In this document: positions 24,608 through 32,665 of the stretch, in pieces | Position numbering within the stretch: the first letter of the stretch is position 1 | Layout: the number at the start of each line of letters is the position of its first letter | Source of the DNA: an uncultured Treponema sp. | GTDB taxonomy: Bacteria > Spirochaetota > Spirochaetia > Treponematales > Treponemataceae | Reading direction: 5' to 3' | Assembly (NCBI GenBank): GCA_937885175.1 | Contig: CAKZZO010000004.1 | Span: forward strand, 1 to 43,658 | Length of the DNA stretch: 43,658 bases | Program-made: the position numbers and the translations under genes | Notes under the pieces: model-generated | Databases searched by the model: none | Told to the model about the DNA's origin: nothing | Seen by the model: only the letters and a program-made list of their open reading frames with translations

Positions 24608-26281
24608 GTGAACATTCGTAAAAAGGCATTTTTTATATGCAGTATAATTCTCTCTTTTTGTCCTCCTGTATGTTCCAGTGTGAATGAAGACGGTGAGTCA
24701 GTCTTTACCCTCTATGATGCTGTTTCCCTTGCGGTGCAGCATAATTACGACATCAGAAAACAGCAGCAGGCGCTTATCATTGCCAATGCCCGCTACTTGC
24801 AGGCCAAGGGGGAACTGGATCTTTCTATTGGCGCAAGCGGTCAGTTTACCTATGCCCAGAATCCTGTGGACGAACGGGATCCAAACTATCTCTACGGCTA
24901 TTCCTTTACCACGCCTGACTCTGTGTACGGCATTTTTTCAAACAACTCCTTGACCCGTCAGGTAGGCGGTTCGCTTTTTATACAAAAACTCTTTTCCTTT
25001 GGCTTGCAGTCAAAACTTTCCTATACCTTGCAGCGAACCAACAATAGAAGTGCCTATGATTACGGCAACACTTTTTCTTCCAACACCTACAAACGCTACA
25101 AGGATGAGCACGGACGCAACCTGGGTGAAGTCAGTTTGGAATTGAACTTGCCCCTCTTTAAGTCCTTCAATGCTTCCATTACAGCCCTGCAGATTGCCCA
25201 GGCAAAAGACTACCTTGACCAGATGACCTACAATCTGCGGGATACCATAAGCCAGACGATTATAAAGACCACCCGTTCTTTTTGGAACTACTACATGGCC
25301 TACAGAAATCTAAGTCAGTTGCATATGCTGCAAAAGAGAATTGATGCCCGCAACGATAACATTGACAAGTTGGTTAAGGCTGGCGTGCGCATGAAAAACG
25401 ACATCCTTGCCATGCAGGTCAGTTCTATTTCCAATCGGCAGAAGATTGATGCTGCACAGGTGCAGTACATACAGACCAAGATGGAACTTGCCAATATGAT
25501 TGGACTTACCGATGCAGAGGGCATTGACACTCCCTCGGATATGCTGCCAATCATACATCTGGAAGAAATTCCCGATTTTCCCGCTCCAGAAGACATTACC
25601 CTGGATTTGCTTGAGTATGTGGAGCAGAACCGTGCGGATTTTATCATGCTGCAGGATCAGATGAACAGTGCCTTGCGCAAGATAAAGATTGCGGAGGTAA
25701 ACGGCCGCCCGGACGCAACATTGGGATTTAAAATCGGCGTAAACGGAACCACCTATTCAGATGACGTGAGCGAAGTGCTGAGCGCAGGTTTTTGGAACAT
25801 ACGGGGACTGAATTTAAACGGCTCGCTGGGTGTTACCATAAAACCCTTCAGCAGAAGCAAAAAAGGTTCTGTGCAGGAAGCCGAGGCGGAATACGAAAGC
25901 CTTAACGTGGAGTTTGAAAAAAACAAGAACATGCTCTACTTGCAGCTGCGCAACACGGTAGAAAAACTGAACCTCTACCGTGCCTCATTGTTGGGCGCCG
26001 AGGGAATCTTTGCCCTGCAAAAAGAACTCTATGAAAATGAAGAAAAACGCTTTGCGGCAGGTCTCATAACCGTAGACAACCTGATAGAGCAAGACCAGAA
26101 ATATGTGCAGGCTACAAGCGAACGCTACCAGACCCTGGGAAACTATCTGGAAACACTGCTTGAATACAAGTACAACACGGCAAGCCTTTTGTATGTGGAT
26201 GCGGATTCCGTCTTCTCGGTGGATGACGCTGCAAAAGTAGACGAAATGGCAAGCGCAGAAATCACAAAGGAAGAAGACTAG
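24608..26281 (+). CDS. TolC-like outer membrane efflux protein
   Basis: 557 residues starting at GTG 24608, three bases after the previous stop, with GGAG upstream. A signal peptide ends near CPPVCSS. The body has the outer-membrane factor pattern: two repeats of long helices (AVQHNYDIRKQQQALIIANA near the N terminus, 'QEAEAEYESLNVEFEKNKN' near the C terminus) and beta strands between. The late 'EEKRFAAGLITVDNLIEQDQ' is typical of the OEP family. It completes a trans-envelope export path: two ABC proteins, HlyD adaptor and outer-membrane duct. Last gene of the operon. Its stop codon overlaps the stop of the convergent lipoprotein gene in a shared CTAG (26278-26281). Confidence 0.9.
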   Translation: MNIRKKAFFICSIILSFCPPVCSSVNEDGESVFTLYDAVSLAVQHNYDIRKQQQALIIANARYLQAKGELDLSIGASGQFTYAQNPVDERDPNYLYGYSFTTPDSVYGIFSNNSLTRQVGGSLFIQKLFSFGLQSKLSYTLQRTNNRSAYDYGNTFSSNTYKRYKDEHGRNLGEVSLELNLPLFKSFNASITALQIAQAKDYLDQMTYNLRDTISQTIIKTTRSFWNYYMAYRNLSQLHMLQKRIDARNDNIDKLVKAGVRMKNDILAMQVSSISNRQKIDAAQVQYIQTKMELANMIGLTDAEGIDTPSDMLPIIHLEEIPDFPAPEDITLDLLEYVEQNRADFIMLQDQMNSALRKIKIAEVNGRPDATLGFKIGVNGTTYSDDVSEVLSAGFWNIRGLNLNGSLGVTIKPFSRSKKGSVQEAEAEYESLNVEFEKNKNMLYLQLRNTVEKLNLYRASLLGAEGIFALQKELYENEEKRFAAGLITVDNLIEQDQKYVQATSERYQTLGNYLETLLEYKYNTASLLYVDADSVFSVDDAAKVDEMASAEITKEED

Positions 26282-27495
26282 TCAATCTGGCGGAAGGGGA
26301 TGATGTAGCAGTTTATATCGTACTTTGCCTCTGTCTGATTGGCACTGGCATCAGTATGAATTGTGCCCGTATTCACCTTGTCGCCTTCTGCGGAAGAAGT
26401 CCAACATTCTGCACCATTCGGCAAGATATTAAGCGAAACATAGATAGAGGCAATGTCTGAAGCCTGTGCAAAAGCGAGTTCAGCCCTGGACGGCAAATAC
26501 CATTCATTCCGATAGTTCTTGGAGACACCTGCGTGTATGTCGTAGTCCAGACTGTACAATAGTGCGTTTTCGCGGGATGTGTTCTTGCGGTATTCCTTGT
26601 CAATAGTCAGAATTGTTTCTGTGGCAGATTTGCCATCAGTGGAAGATGTCTGAAAGCCTTGGAACGCAAGATAGTTTGTATTCTTGCTGTCTTTCCAGTC
26701 ATTGTCTACCCATTCGCCTTGTCCGGGCTTTAGTCCTGCAATGAGGCGTACCGTTCCGTCTACATTTTTGCCGGTTTCAGGATCGTAGGTGTTGGTCAGC
26801 AGCACAGCCACGGCCGCATTTATTTGCTCCGTACTCATTTTGTCAAAGTCTCCCGCCGGCATGACACTTCCATCACGGAGCAAAATATCACCAGGTTTTA
26901 CAAGATTCATGCTCAGTCCCAGTACAGAGTTTTTTCCCGTCCAGGAAGCATACCATTTTGTAGTGGAAATATTGTCTACCGTATTGCTGTCTGCATTTAT
27001 GTAGAATGTAGTACCGTAGGGCACTTGGTTTTTTGTATACCAGGAGTCAAAATAGGATTCTTCCTTGTCCTGACAGATAGGCTTTATGGAGTGCATGCCG
27101 TAGAGACCCTGAATCTTAAAAAGTGCAGTCTCATCTCCATACTTGTCGTAAAACTCATAGCAAATGGTGCAGCGTTTGTAGTAGACGTTTATGGTGGTGT
27201 CATTCTGTATGATGCCCGCAAAGACAAATCCTTCGTAGGCCTTGTTGTTCAGTGAACTGACGGAAGAACCTGCGGGAACATAGGTTTCTTTTGCATCGCT
27301 GTCTACGTCTCTTTCCCAGGCGGCAAGGTTTGCATCCCCGGTGACTGGCTGCTTGTAGTAGTAGATGCTGTATGCATCCTTGTTGGTGTACAAGTCCGCA
27401 TAGTCGGAATCCTTTTTGTTGATGGTGTATTCCACATCATGGCTACAGGCGGCGAGACAAAAAAATGCAAGAAAAGATATCGAAAGTATTTTCAT
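26278..27495 (-). CDS. Secreted lipoprotein with repeat and DUF1566/Lcl-like domain
   Basis: 405 residues from ATG 27495 (AGGAG upstream). The upstream frame extension overlaps the neighbouring gene and was rejected. The signal peptide ends FCLAAC. A Listeria-Bacteroides-like beta repeat region (VYYKRCTICYEFYDKYG...YASWTG) is followed by a domain with GDILLRDGSVMP, 'AVLLTNTYDPETG..VDGTVRLIAGL' and NEWYLPSRAEL. This resembles the Lcl C-terminal/DUF1566 adhesin-type fold. The same GDI(V/L)(F/L).DGS and W-(Y/I)-(L/P)PS patterns occur in the two upstream genes, so the three are paralogues. Last gene of a unit under ECF-type promoter P4. Probably anchored in the outer membrane or exported; function unknown. 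Confidence 0.72.
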   Translation of the reverse strand: MKILSISFLAFFCLAACSHDVEYTINKKDSDYADLYTNKDAYSIYYYKQPVTGDANLAAWERDVDSDAKETYVPAGSSVSSLNNKAYEGFVFAGIIQNDTTINVYYKRCTICYEFYDKYGDETALFKIQGLYGMHSIKPICQDKEESYFDSWYTKNQVPYGTTFYINADSNTVDNISTTKWYASWTGKNSVLGLSMNLVKPGDILLRDGSVMPAGDFDKMSTEQINAAVAVLLTNTYDPETGKNVDGTVRLIAGLKPGQGEWVDNDWKDSKNTNYLAFQGFQTSSTDGKSATETILTIDKEYRKNTSRENALLYSLDYDIHAGVSKNYRNEWYLPSRAELAFAQASDIASIYVSLNILPNGAECWTSSAEGDKVNTGTIHTDASANQTEAKYDINCYIIPFRQID

Positions 27496-27508
27496 GGGTA
27501 CCAGTCTC

Positions 27509-28804
27509 CTATTTGAACACCCTGACAGGGTAGGCATAGCACTGATAGGGAGCGGTGCTGCTGTCATCAGAGTCTTTGTCTTTGTTAAAGCCGGATGCTG
27601 TTTTTTTGATTGTGTTTTCTCCTCCTGCAAAATCGTAGGCATAGGCCCGCCAGTATACGGCTGCTTTTTTATAGGTGTCCTTGGGGTTTACATGGGGAGT
27701 CTTGTCCCGAAATTTTTGTTCCGCCGTAATGTCGAACATGCGCATTGATACCCACATGTCTTTTTCGCTGTATTGTCCGCCGTGGTCACCCGGTGCTACG
27801 GAATCCGGTTCGGAACTGTCCGCATAACTGGTGAGTATGAAAGTGCTCTGTGTCTTAGCCGTTGTATTTGCATTTACGTTAAAATTCCTTCCGCACAGGG
27901 TAAAGATATTGGTTATGGTGCTTCGCAATCCTTCATCGTTCATAATGGCGCGCACTTCGTAGAGACTGGGAAGATACCAGCCCTCACGGTATTCCTTCCG
28001 CATCTCAACTGCTTCTGTGCTGTAAGTATAGGCATAGTAAAAGGCGGGGGCATAGCTGCTGGCATAGGCAAGAAACTGGTCTGTTTTGGGCAGGTTCTTG
28101 CTTCCGTTATAGGGACTGAGGGAAAGGACACTTGCCGGCTGGGATGTGGAAAAGACATTCTGAATGTCATAGCCCGCATAGATTGAAAGATAGACGTCAT
28201 CGCTATTCACTTTGATTTTGCTCTTGCACCAGCAGGTGTGCTTTCCCCTTACGGCAATTCCCATCATGGTGGAGCCGTTCTTGTTGCTGCCGTTTTCCGG
28301 ATTGTAGGTGGTTGAATAAATCACGGCGGCAACATGCTCCTTCTGGTCATCGGTCAGCGGATTGGAGATGACCTCTGTGTAGGGGGTGGCGCTTCCGTCT
28401 GTAAATACAATGTCTCCCACAACTGACGGCCGATGTTTTGTGCCAATCTGCGTGCTGGAATCCCACTGGGCATAAAAAGCAAAATCTTCTGTTCCGAATT
28501 TTGAGGGAATGGCAGTTCCTTCGTCAGTCAGCCATGAAGAGAAGGTGTAAAAGGTTCGCTTGGGTACGGGAATCTGTGGTACTGTGTCGCCGTCCTTGCC
28601 CGTAAGCACGTAGAGCGGCGTAGTACTTGCATGGGTGTGGTAAAAGGTGTAGGTGCTGCCCTTCTTTACGCTGGTGGCGGCAGATTCTTTTTCTGAAAAT
28701 ACATCCTCGCCACTTGAACAGGAAAAAGCAAACAGAGACACGGCAAGAAGCAGTGTCCATCCCAGTCGTGCAGAGGCTGTGCGTGTAAAAGTGTATTCTT
28801 TCAT
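27509..28804 (-). CDS. Paralogous lipoprotein with DUF1566/Lcl-like domain
   Basis: 431 residues. The signal peptide carries the lipobox LFAFSC. A single Listeria-Bacteroides-type repeat ('PKRTFYTFSSWLTDEGT..FAFYAQW') is followed by VGDIVFTDGSATPY, 'VAAVIYSTTYNPENG' and EGWYLPSLYEVRAI, the signature shared with its neighbours. Its start overlaps the stop of the upstream gene as ATGA (28801-28804), indicating translational coupling. It lies 13 bp before the next paralogue. The C-terminal half is Asp/Ser/Tyr-rich and looks like an extracellular domain. Its regulation with the peptide precursors suggests a surface partner or receptor for the system. No enzymatic motif was seen. Confidence 0.72.
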   Translation of the reverse strand: MKEYTFTRTASARLGWTLLLAVSLFAFSCSSGEDVFSEKESAATSVKKGSTYTFYHTHASTTPLYVLTGKDGDTVPQIPVPKRTFYTFSSWLTDEGTAIPSKFGTEDFAFYAQWDSSTQIGTKHRPSVVGDIVFTDGSATPYTEVISNPLTDDQKEHVAAVIYSTTYNPENGSNKNGSTMMGIAVRGKHTCWCKSKIKVNSDDVYLSIYAGYDIQNVFSTSQPASVLSLSPYNGSKNLPKTDQFLAYASSYAPAFYYAYTYSTEAVEMRKEYREGWYLPSLYEVRAIMNDEGLRSTITNIFTLCGRNFNVNANTTAKTQSTFILTSYADSSEPDSVAPGDHGGQYSEKDMWVSMRMFDITAEQKFRDKTPHVNPKDTYKKAAVYWRAYAYDFAGGENTIKKTASGFNKDKDSDDSSTAPYQCYAYPVRVFK

Positions 28805-30207
28805 TTGAACTCCCGCATGGCAAGTGATTTTCTGTTATCGGCATACTGTTTAGTCAGATTGTTCAGGCTTGTTCTTACATACCAGGATGTTTTGTCGTCC
28901 TTGCTTCCCATTGCATTGGTGCTGGTAGAAAAATCTTCGTTCTCTACGTCAAAAGAAACTCCCAAAAGGTCAAAGGCCTGCTTGACGGGAGCCATAGAGA
29001 TTTTTGCCTGCCTCCATTCATTGAAGGAAGGAATGTACCAGTCTGACGCAAAATCTTCCGGTAGATGTACGCCGCTTGCATTGTAAAAGGCCTCGGCATA
29101 GTCTTCCACCCAGTCAAAGAGGGGAAAATACTTCTTTCCAGATGCCAGCGTAATGGCGTAGTTGAGTCTTCCATCGTTCATGGAGGTGATGGTTTGGAAT
29201 ACGTCGCTGCTGGAGTCTGCCCATTTTTCAAGTGTGGCAATGGTTCCCAGTCCGATGATGAGTTTCCCCTCGTTGTAGCCGGTTCCGTTTCCTGTAGTAC
29301 GGTTGTAGGTGGTGCTCACAATGACGGCAATGGCATTCTTTTTCTGCTCATCGGTGAGGGATGTCTCGTCCGCGTAGTAAACTGCGGAGCCGTCCGAAAA
29401 AACAATATCGCCCACCGCATCTGGCCTTTCTTTTGTGCCAAGGGGAGTGAACCATGACGCGTAATAGTCTTTGTCTTTAGTGCCGTAACTTCTTTCTATA
29501 ACCGTGTTGTCGTCCTTAGCCCTCCAGCGGGCAATTTTTCCGCTGGTGGTATAGGACTTTGTGGGTGGAATGGTAAGGGGCAGCAAGGCCTTTCCCACCA
29601 GTGTTCTTGCAGGAACGGTATCCGTTTCAGAAATAAAGAAGCGGTAGGTGATGGTTTTTGCCCGGTAAAAAAGGTTCAGCGTCTTGCCGCTCTGGGAAAA
29701 GCCGTGCTGCTCAAAGCCTTCAATTTCCTTTCCCAGTCCCTTAATCTTTGTTCCGGCAGAAACGGCTCTTGCCTCGCATTCCTTATACACATAGTCTTCT
29801 CCGCGTTCATCCACAAACTTGTCGCCGTTTTCATCGGTATAGTAACGCTGGGTGTAATAGGCGATGGAAGTTGCATCAGCGGGCGTGTACTCAGAAGTCT
29901 TTATCTCCGTCTGATCAATGTACTTCGTCTCACTTTCGTTCTTACAGGCACAAACCGTGCAGACCAGCAGGAATACCAGAAGACCTCCCAATGATTTGAT
30001 AAAGGAAGTCCGGTCTTTTTTCTTCTGGCTGCCTGTATCTACGCCAGCAGCGGCCAGCATCTCAACTTCGTCATCAGTCATAACGGCAAAACGGGTGTCT
30101 TCTTTTTCACTGTCGTTTTTATGGGCAGCCTTTATTAAATCTGAAAGCGAGCGGTTTTCTTCAAAGTGCTGAAAATCAAACAGGATTTTGATTTCTTTTT
30201 CAGTCAT
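28801..30207 (-). CDS. Lipoprotein carrying an N-terminal RiPP-leader-like domain
   Basis: 468 residues. Unlike the two paralogues downstream, a cytosolic segment of about 65 residues precedes the membrane anchor. It starts MTEKEIKILFDFQHFEENRS and runs to MTDDEVEMLAAAGVDTG. This looks like peptide-precursor leaders of the 'FDFQ.FE.N..L' type, whose ends read LSDDEL..V.AAG. A basic stretch (QKKKDRTSFIK), a hydrophobic segment and CTVCAC follow, then the GDIVFSDGS/DWYIPS domain. The start at 30207 is firm: GGAGG lies 8 nt upstream, and I see no alternative start before the hydrophobic segment. Transcribed from P4, divergent from the ECF sigma gene. The cytosolic N terminus plus TM also fits a membrane anti-sigma factor, as no other candidate is adjacent. 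Confidence 0.72.
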   Translation of the reverse strand: MTEKEIKILFDFQHFEENRSLSDLIKAAHKNDSEKEDTRFAVMTDDEVEMLAAAGVDTGSQKKKDRTSFIKSLGGLLVFLLVCTVCACKNESETKYIDQTEIKTSEYTPADATSIAYYTQRYYTDENGDKFVDERGEDYVYKECEARAVSAGTKIKGLGKEIEGFEQHGFSQSGKTLNLFYRAKTITYRFFISETDTVPARTLVGKALLPLTIPPTKSYTTSGKIARWRAKDDNTVIERSYGTKDKDYYASWFTPLGTKERPDAVGDIVFSDGSAVYYADETSLTDEQKKNAIAVIVSTTYNRTTGNGTGYNEGKLIIGLGTIATLEKWADSSSDVFQTITSMNDGRLNYAITLASGKKYFPLFDWVEDYAEAFYNASGVHLPEDFASDWYIPSFNEWRQAKISMAPVKQAFDLLGVSFDVENEDFSTSTNAMGSKDDKTSWYVRTSLNNLTKQYADNRKSLAMREFK

Positions 30208-30257
30208 CGTCTTCGCCTCCTATCATTCCAGTCTAAACATCGTCTTGTTTTCACCTA

Positions 30258-30287
30258 TTTATACGCTTGCAAAAGAAAAAAGGCTAA
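30258..30287 (-). promoter_or_regulatory. ECF-type promoter P4 (lipoprotein operon)
   Basis: On minus: TTAGCC (30282-30287) with T6, 16 bp, CGTATAAA (30258-30265), followed by TAGGTGAAAACAAGACG. It lies about 50 bp upstream of ATG 30207. Confidence 0.78.
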
Positions 30288-30314
30288 CTTTTTAAAAAAA
30301 ATCTTGCTTTTGCT

Positions 30315-30343
30315 TTTCAAAATTCACTTTCATGTGGTACAAT
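30315..30343 (+). promoter_or_regulatory. Probable vegetative promoter of the ECF sigma gene
   Basis: TTTCAA (30315-30320), 17 bp, TACAAT (30338-30343), preceded by TGG as an extended -10. It differs from the six ECF-type sites, so no direct autoregulation is evident. The remaining 30344-30414 looks like an untranslated leader. Confidence 0.5.
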
Positions 30344-30414
30344 ACATACAGATTTATCAGCAGATATTGATTTTTTTTCTGTATGGAATCAATAGGGGAG
30401 CGGCTCTTTTTTCT

Positions 30415-30896
30415 ATGGATAAAGATACCATCTATCGGCAATATCACGATAAAGTTCTGCATTATATAATTGGAAAGAATATCAACATATTTGAAGCAGA
30501 AGACGTGTGCCAGACCGTATTTGTTAAAATCTTCAATAATATTGACCGCTTTGATGCATCAAAGGCATCTGTCTCTACCTGGGTCTACACCATTACCCAG
30601 AATGTCGTCATAGATTTCTTCCGTTCCCGCGGAAGACGTAAAGAGGGGGGGGTATTCTTCCCGAAGACATCGTATATGTGGACACCAGCTTTGATCATAT
30701 ACTGAATCAAGAAACCCTTACGGAATTATCCTTGGCCCTGAAAAAACTCAGCGAGCGGGACCGCAATCTTATTGTCTACATGTACTACGACGGCATGACC
30801 ATGAAGGCTGCGGCAGAAAAACTGGGAATTTCCTACGCAAACGCAAAAATCATCGTCAAAAAATCTCTCGCCGCCCTTAGGGAAGCACTTTCCTGA
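30415..30896 (+). CDS. ECF sigma factor, interrupted at a G8 tract
   Basis: The N-terminal part encodes sigma-2: 'FEAEDVCQTVFVKIFNNIDR' and STWVYTITQNVVIDFFRSR. The C-terminal part, in another frame, encodes sigma-4: LSERDRNLIVYMYYDGMTM, then KAAAEKLGISYANAKIIVKK as the helix-turn-helix. The frames meet at a run of eight G (30645-30652) in the linker. Nine or six G would give one protein of about 160 residues (RRKE, glycines, ILPEDIVYVD). As written the product is 96 residues, ending in an unrelated tail, and lacks sigma-4. ATG 30415 fits the domain start, but the nearest GGGGAG is about 15 nt upstream. It lies between divergent regulon promoters P4 and P5 and is the natural candidate to recognise all six sites. 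Confidence 0.87.
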
Positions 30897-30918
30897 ATCG
30901 CAAATTTTTTATTTTTTA

Positions 30919-30948
30919 TTAGCCTTTTTTCATGGGCTTTCGTATAAA
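30919..30948 (+). promoter_or_regulatory. ECF-type promoter P5
   Basis: TTAGCC (30919-30924) with T6, 16 bp, CGTATAAA (30941-30948), then TAAGTGTAAGACAAAA. It drives the three plus-strand precursors and probably the genes up to 36268. Confidence 0.8.
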
Positions 30949-31034
30949 TAAGTGTAAGACAAAAAACAAAGACTGCGAGCGAGCAGGTTTTGATGGAAAG
31001 AGGAAAGGTTAGTAAAGCGTTACGGAGGTGTATT

Positions 31035-31535
31035 ATGGAAAGGCTTGATAAGAAAATATTGTTTGAAACTGCTAAGAATGAAGGTGCAAGCGAGCAGGTA
31101 ATCGCTGATTTTGAAAAGCAGTTTTCAGTTGAAGAAATCCAGGAAATCGTTGCTTCCTGCGATAACGTTGACGAAGCCTGCGAAAAGCTGTGCAAGAAAT
31201 ATCCGGTTTTGCAATACGATGAGCTGAAAAAACAGATTGATGCCCTTGCTTCTCAGGCGCAGGGAGCAGAAAGCGATTCTGCCAGCGAAGAAATGGTGGA
31301 TTTGAACGAAGATGATTTGGAGGCGGTTGCCGGCGGAAGCATTGGCAGCTGGTTTAAGAAAAACTGGGCTGGACTGGTTGTAGGTGGCGTACTGACAGCG
31401 GCACTCTGCGCAATTCCTGGCGGTGCCATGATCGGCTTGACGGTTGGGCCCATGGCAATGCAGATGGTTAATTCCCAGGCTGCAAAGAGCGAGAAGACGG
31501 CTGATGCAAAGTCAGATAACAGCCACAACTTCTAG
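31035..31535 (+). CDS. VAGG-leader precursor peptide H
   Basis: 166 residues from ATG 31035 (CGGAGGTG upstream). The leader (1-101) starts MERLDKKILFETAKNEGASE, has a Cys-containing helix (SCDNVDEACEKLC), then DLNEDDLEAVAGG. The core (65 residues) begins SIGSWFKKNWAGLVVGGVLT and continues as a glycine-rich hydrophobic stretch with one Cys. The tail is polar (KSEKTADAKSDNS). The DNA and protein around the cleavage site are nearly identical to precursor I, showing recent duplication. First gene after P5. Its intact GGCGGTTGCCGGCGG at the VAGG codons explains the deletion seen in the 15725 pseudogene. Confidence 0.84.
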   Translation: MERLDKKILFETAKNEGASEQVIADFEKQFSVEEIQEIVASCDNVDEACEKLCKKYPVLQYDELKKQIDALASQAQGAESDSASEEMVDLNEDDLEAVAGGSIGSWFKKNWAGLVVGGVLTAALCAIPGGAMIGLTVGPMAMQMVNSQAAKSEKTADAKSDNSHNF

Positions 31536-31555
31536 GCAAGAGAGGAGATACTGCT

Positions 31556-32161
31556 ATGAAAACGATGAATGAAAAAGCCCTGAAAGACTTTATCAGAGAG
31601 CAGGGTGCTGCAGAAGAAGTGGTGAATGCATTGGACATGGAAGGCGTGGAAAAGATTATCAGTTCCTGCGATACCATGGACGAAGCCCTGGACAAGATTT
31701 GCGAGGCTTACCCCGAACTGGACAAAAAGGAACTTGCGGACGCAATTGAGCTTGCAAGAAAGACTGTGGATGACCAGCTTGCCGCTTCGTCCGACTCTGC
31801 TAGCGAAGAGATGGTTGATTTGAACGAAGATGATTTGGAAGCAGTTGCAGGCGGAAGCGCAGGCAGTTGGTTCAAGAAGAACTGGCCGATTTTGGTTGGT
31901 GCTGCAGCAGGCGTGGGCATTGCAGCCGCTGGCATGAAGATATACAGCGCACGTGCAGCCGCAAGCGCCGCAAAATCTTCTTCCGCAGCGGCATCCACAA
32001 GAAGCAGCCTTGCATCAACGGAATCAAATGTTGCCGTAGCAGGTGATGGTGCGGCTGCTGGAGCAGGAAAAGCGGCTGGAGCCAGTGGTCAATTTGGTAC
32101 GGGAGCGGTGATGGGATTGTTTGCCCTTTCAACCTTGCCGAGTTTGTTGCAGGATTTGTAA
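31556..32161 (+). CDS. VAGG-leader precursor peptide I
   Basis: 201 residues; the start at ATG 31556 has AGGAG at good spacing, though the next Met (31565, MNEKALKDFI) is possible. The leader (1-100) ends EEMVDLNEDDLEAVAGG. The core (101 residues) begins SAGSWFKKNWPILVGAAAGV and includes a hydrophobic helix. A long low-complexity Ala/Ser region follows (ARAAASAAKSSSAAAS), then a Gly/Ala segment and a second hydrophobic stretch near the C terminus. It is the most extended core of the W-x-K-x-N type and could form a two-helix membrane peptide. It lies 20 bp after precursor H in the P5 unit. Confidence 0.82.
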   Translation: MKTMNEKALKDFIREQGAAEEVVNALDMEGVEKIISSCDTMDEALDKICEAYPELDKKELADAIELARKTVDDQLAASSDSASEEMVDLNEDDLEAVAGGSAGSWFKKNWPILVGAAAGVGIAAAGMKIYSARAAASAAKSSSAAASTRSSLASTESNVAVAGDGAAAGAGKAAGASGQFGTGAVMGLFALSTLPSLLQDL

Positions 32162-32199
32162 CAGATAGTTTTTAGCTGCATGATACGGAGGAAAATACT

Positions 32200-32649
32200 A
32201 TGAATCTTTTGGAAAACATGAAGAAGGCCGGATGTTCTGAAGAAGAAATCCGCAAGGTGGCAGAGAACCCTGAGTTCAATACATTTGAAGAAATCATCAG
32301 CGGATCAGATTCCTTTGATGAGGCACTGGAAAAACTGAAAGAGACCTATCCAAACCTGGATGTGGCGGAAGTGAAAAAAGTTGCGGAGGAGCAGGCTGGT
32401 CAGCGCACTGCTGATGCAGACTCCGATGAAGTGACGGATTTGGACGAGGATGCTCTGGAAGCAGTTGCAGGTGGCTCCTTCCAATTCGGCATGAACTGGA
32501 AGACTGGACTGGGTCTTGCACTGGGAGGCATCGCTGGAGCGGCACTTGCCTATGCATTCACCCGCAAGGAAAAGACCCAGAATGTAAGCGGTTCGTCTGC
32601 TACTGGCGGCAACAGCGAAAGAACCAATGACAATAGCTCGGTGTTCTAG
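32200..32649 (+). CDS. VAGG-leader precursor peptide J
   Basis: 149 residues with CGGAGG before ATG 32200. The leader (1-92) has the family rhythm (MKKAGCSEEEIRKVAENPEF, then SFDEALEKLKETYPNLD, then an acidic stretch) and ends DLDEDALEAVAGG. The core (57 residues) begins SFQFGMNWKTGLGLALGGIA, where the W-x-K-x-N patch is reduced to NWKT. A Gly/Ala helix resembling bacteriocin GxxxG helices follows, with a basic FTRKEKTQN boundary and a Ser/Asn/Gly tail. It is the third precursor of the P5 unit, followed 16 bp later by a lipoprotein gene, so peptide and surface-protein genes are co-transcribed. Confidence 0.82.
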   Translation: MNLLENMKKAGCSEEEIRKVAENPEFNTFEEIISGSDSFDEALEKLKETYPNLDVAEVKKVAEEQAGQRTADADSDEVTDLDEDALEAVAGGSFQFGMNWKTGLGLALGGIAGAALAYAFTRKEKTQNVSGSSATGGNSERTNDNSSVF

Positions 32650-32665
32650 GAACAAGGAAAAAAAC

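Noticed and set aside
12143..32649. Lanthipeptide or thioamide-type RiPP cluster
   Set aside because: No LanM, LanB, YcaO, radical SAM or nitrile-hydratase-like gene is visible, and most cores lack Cys.
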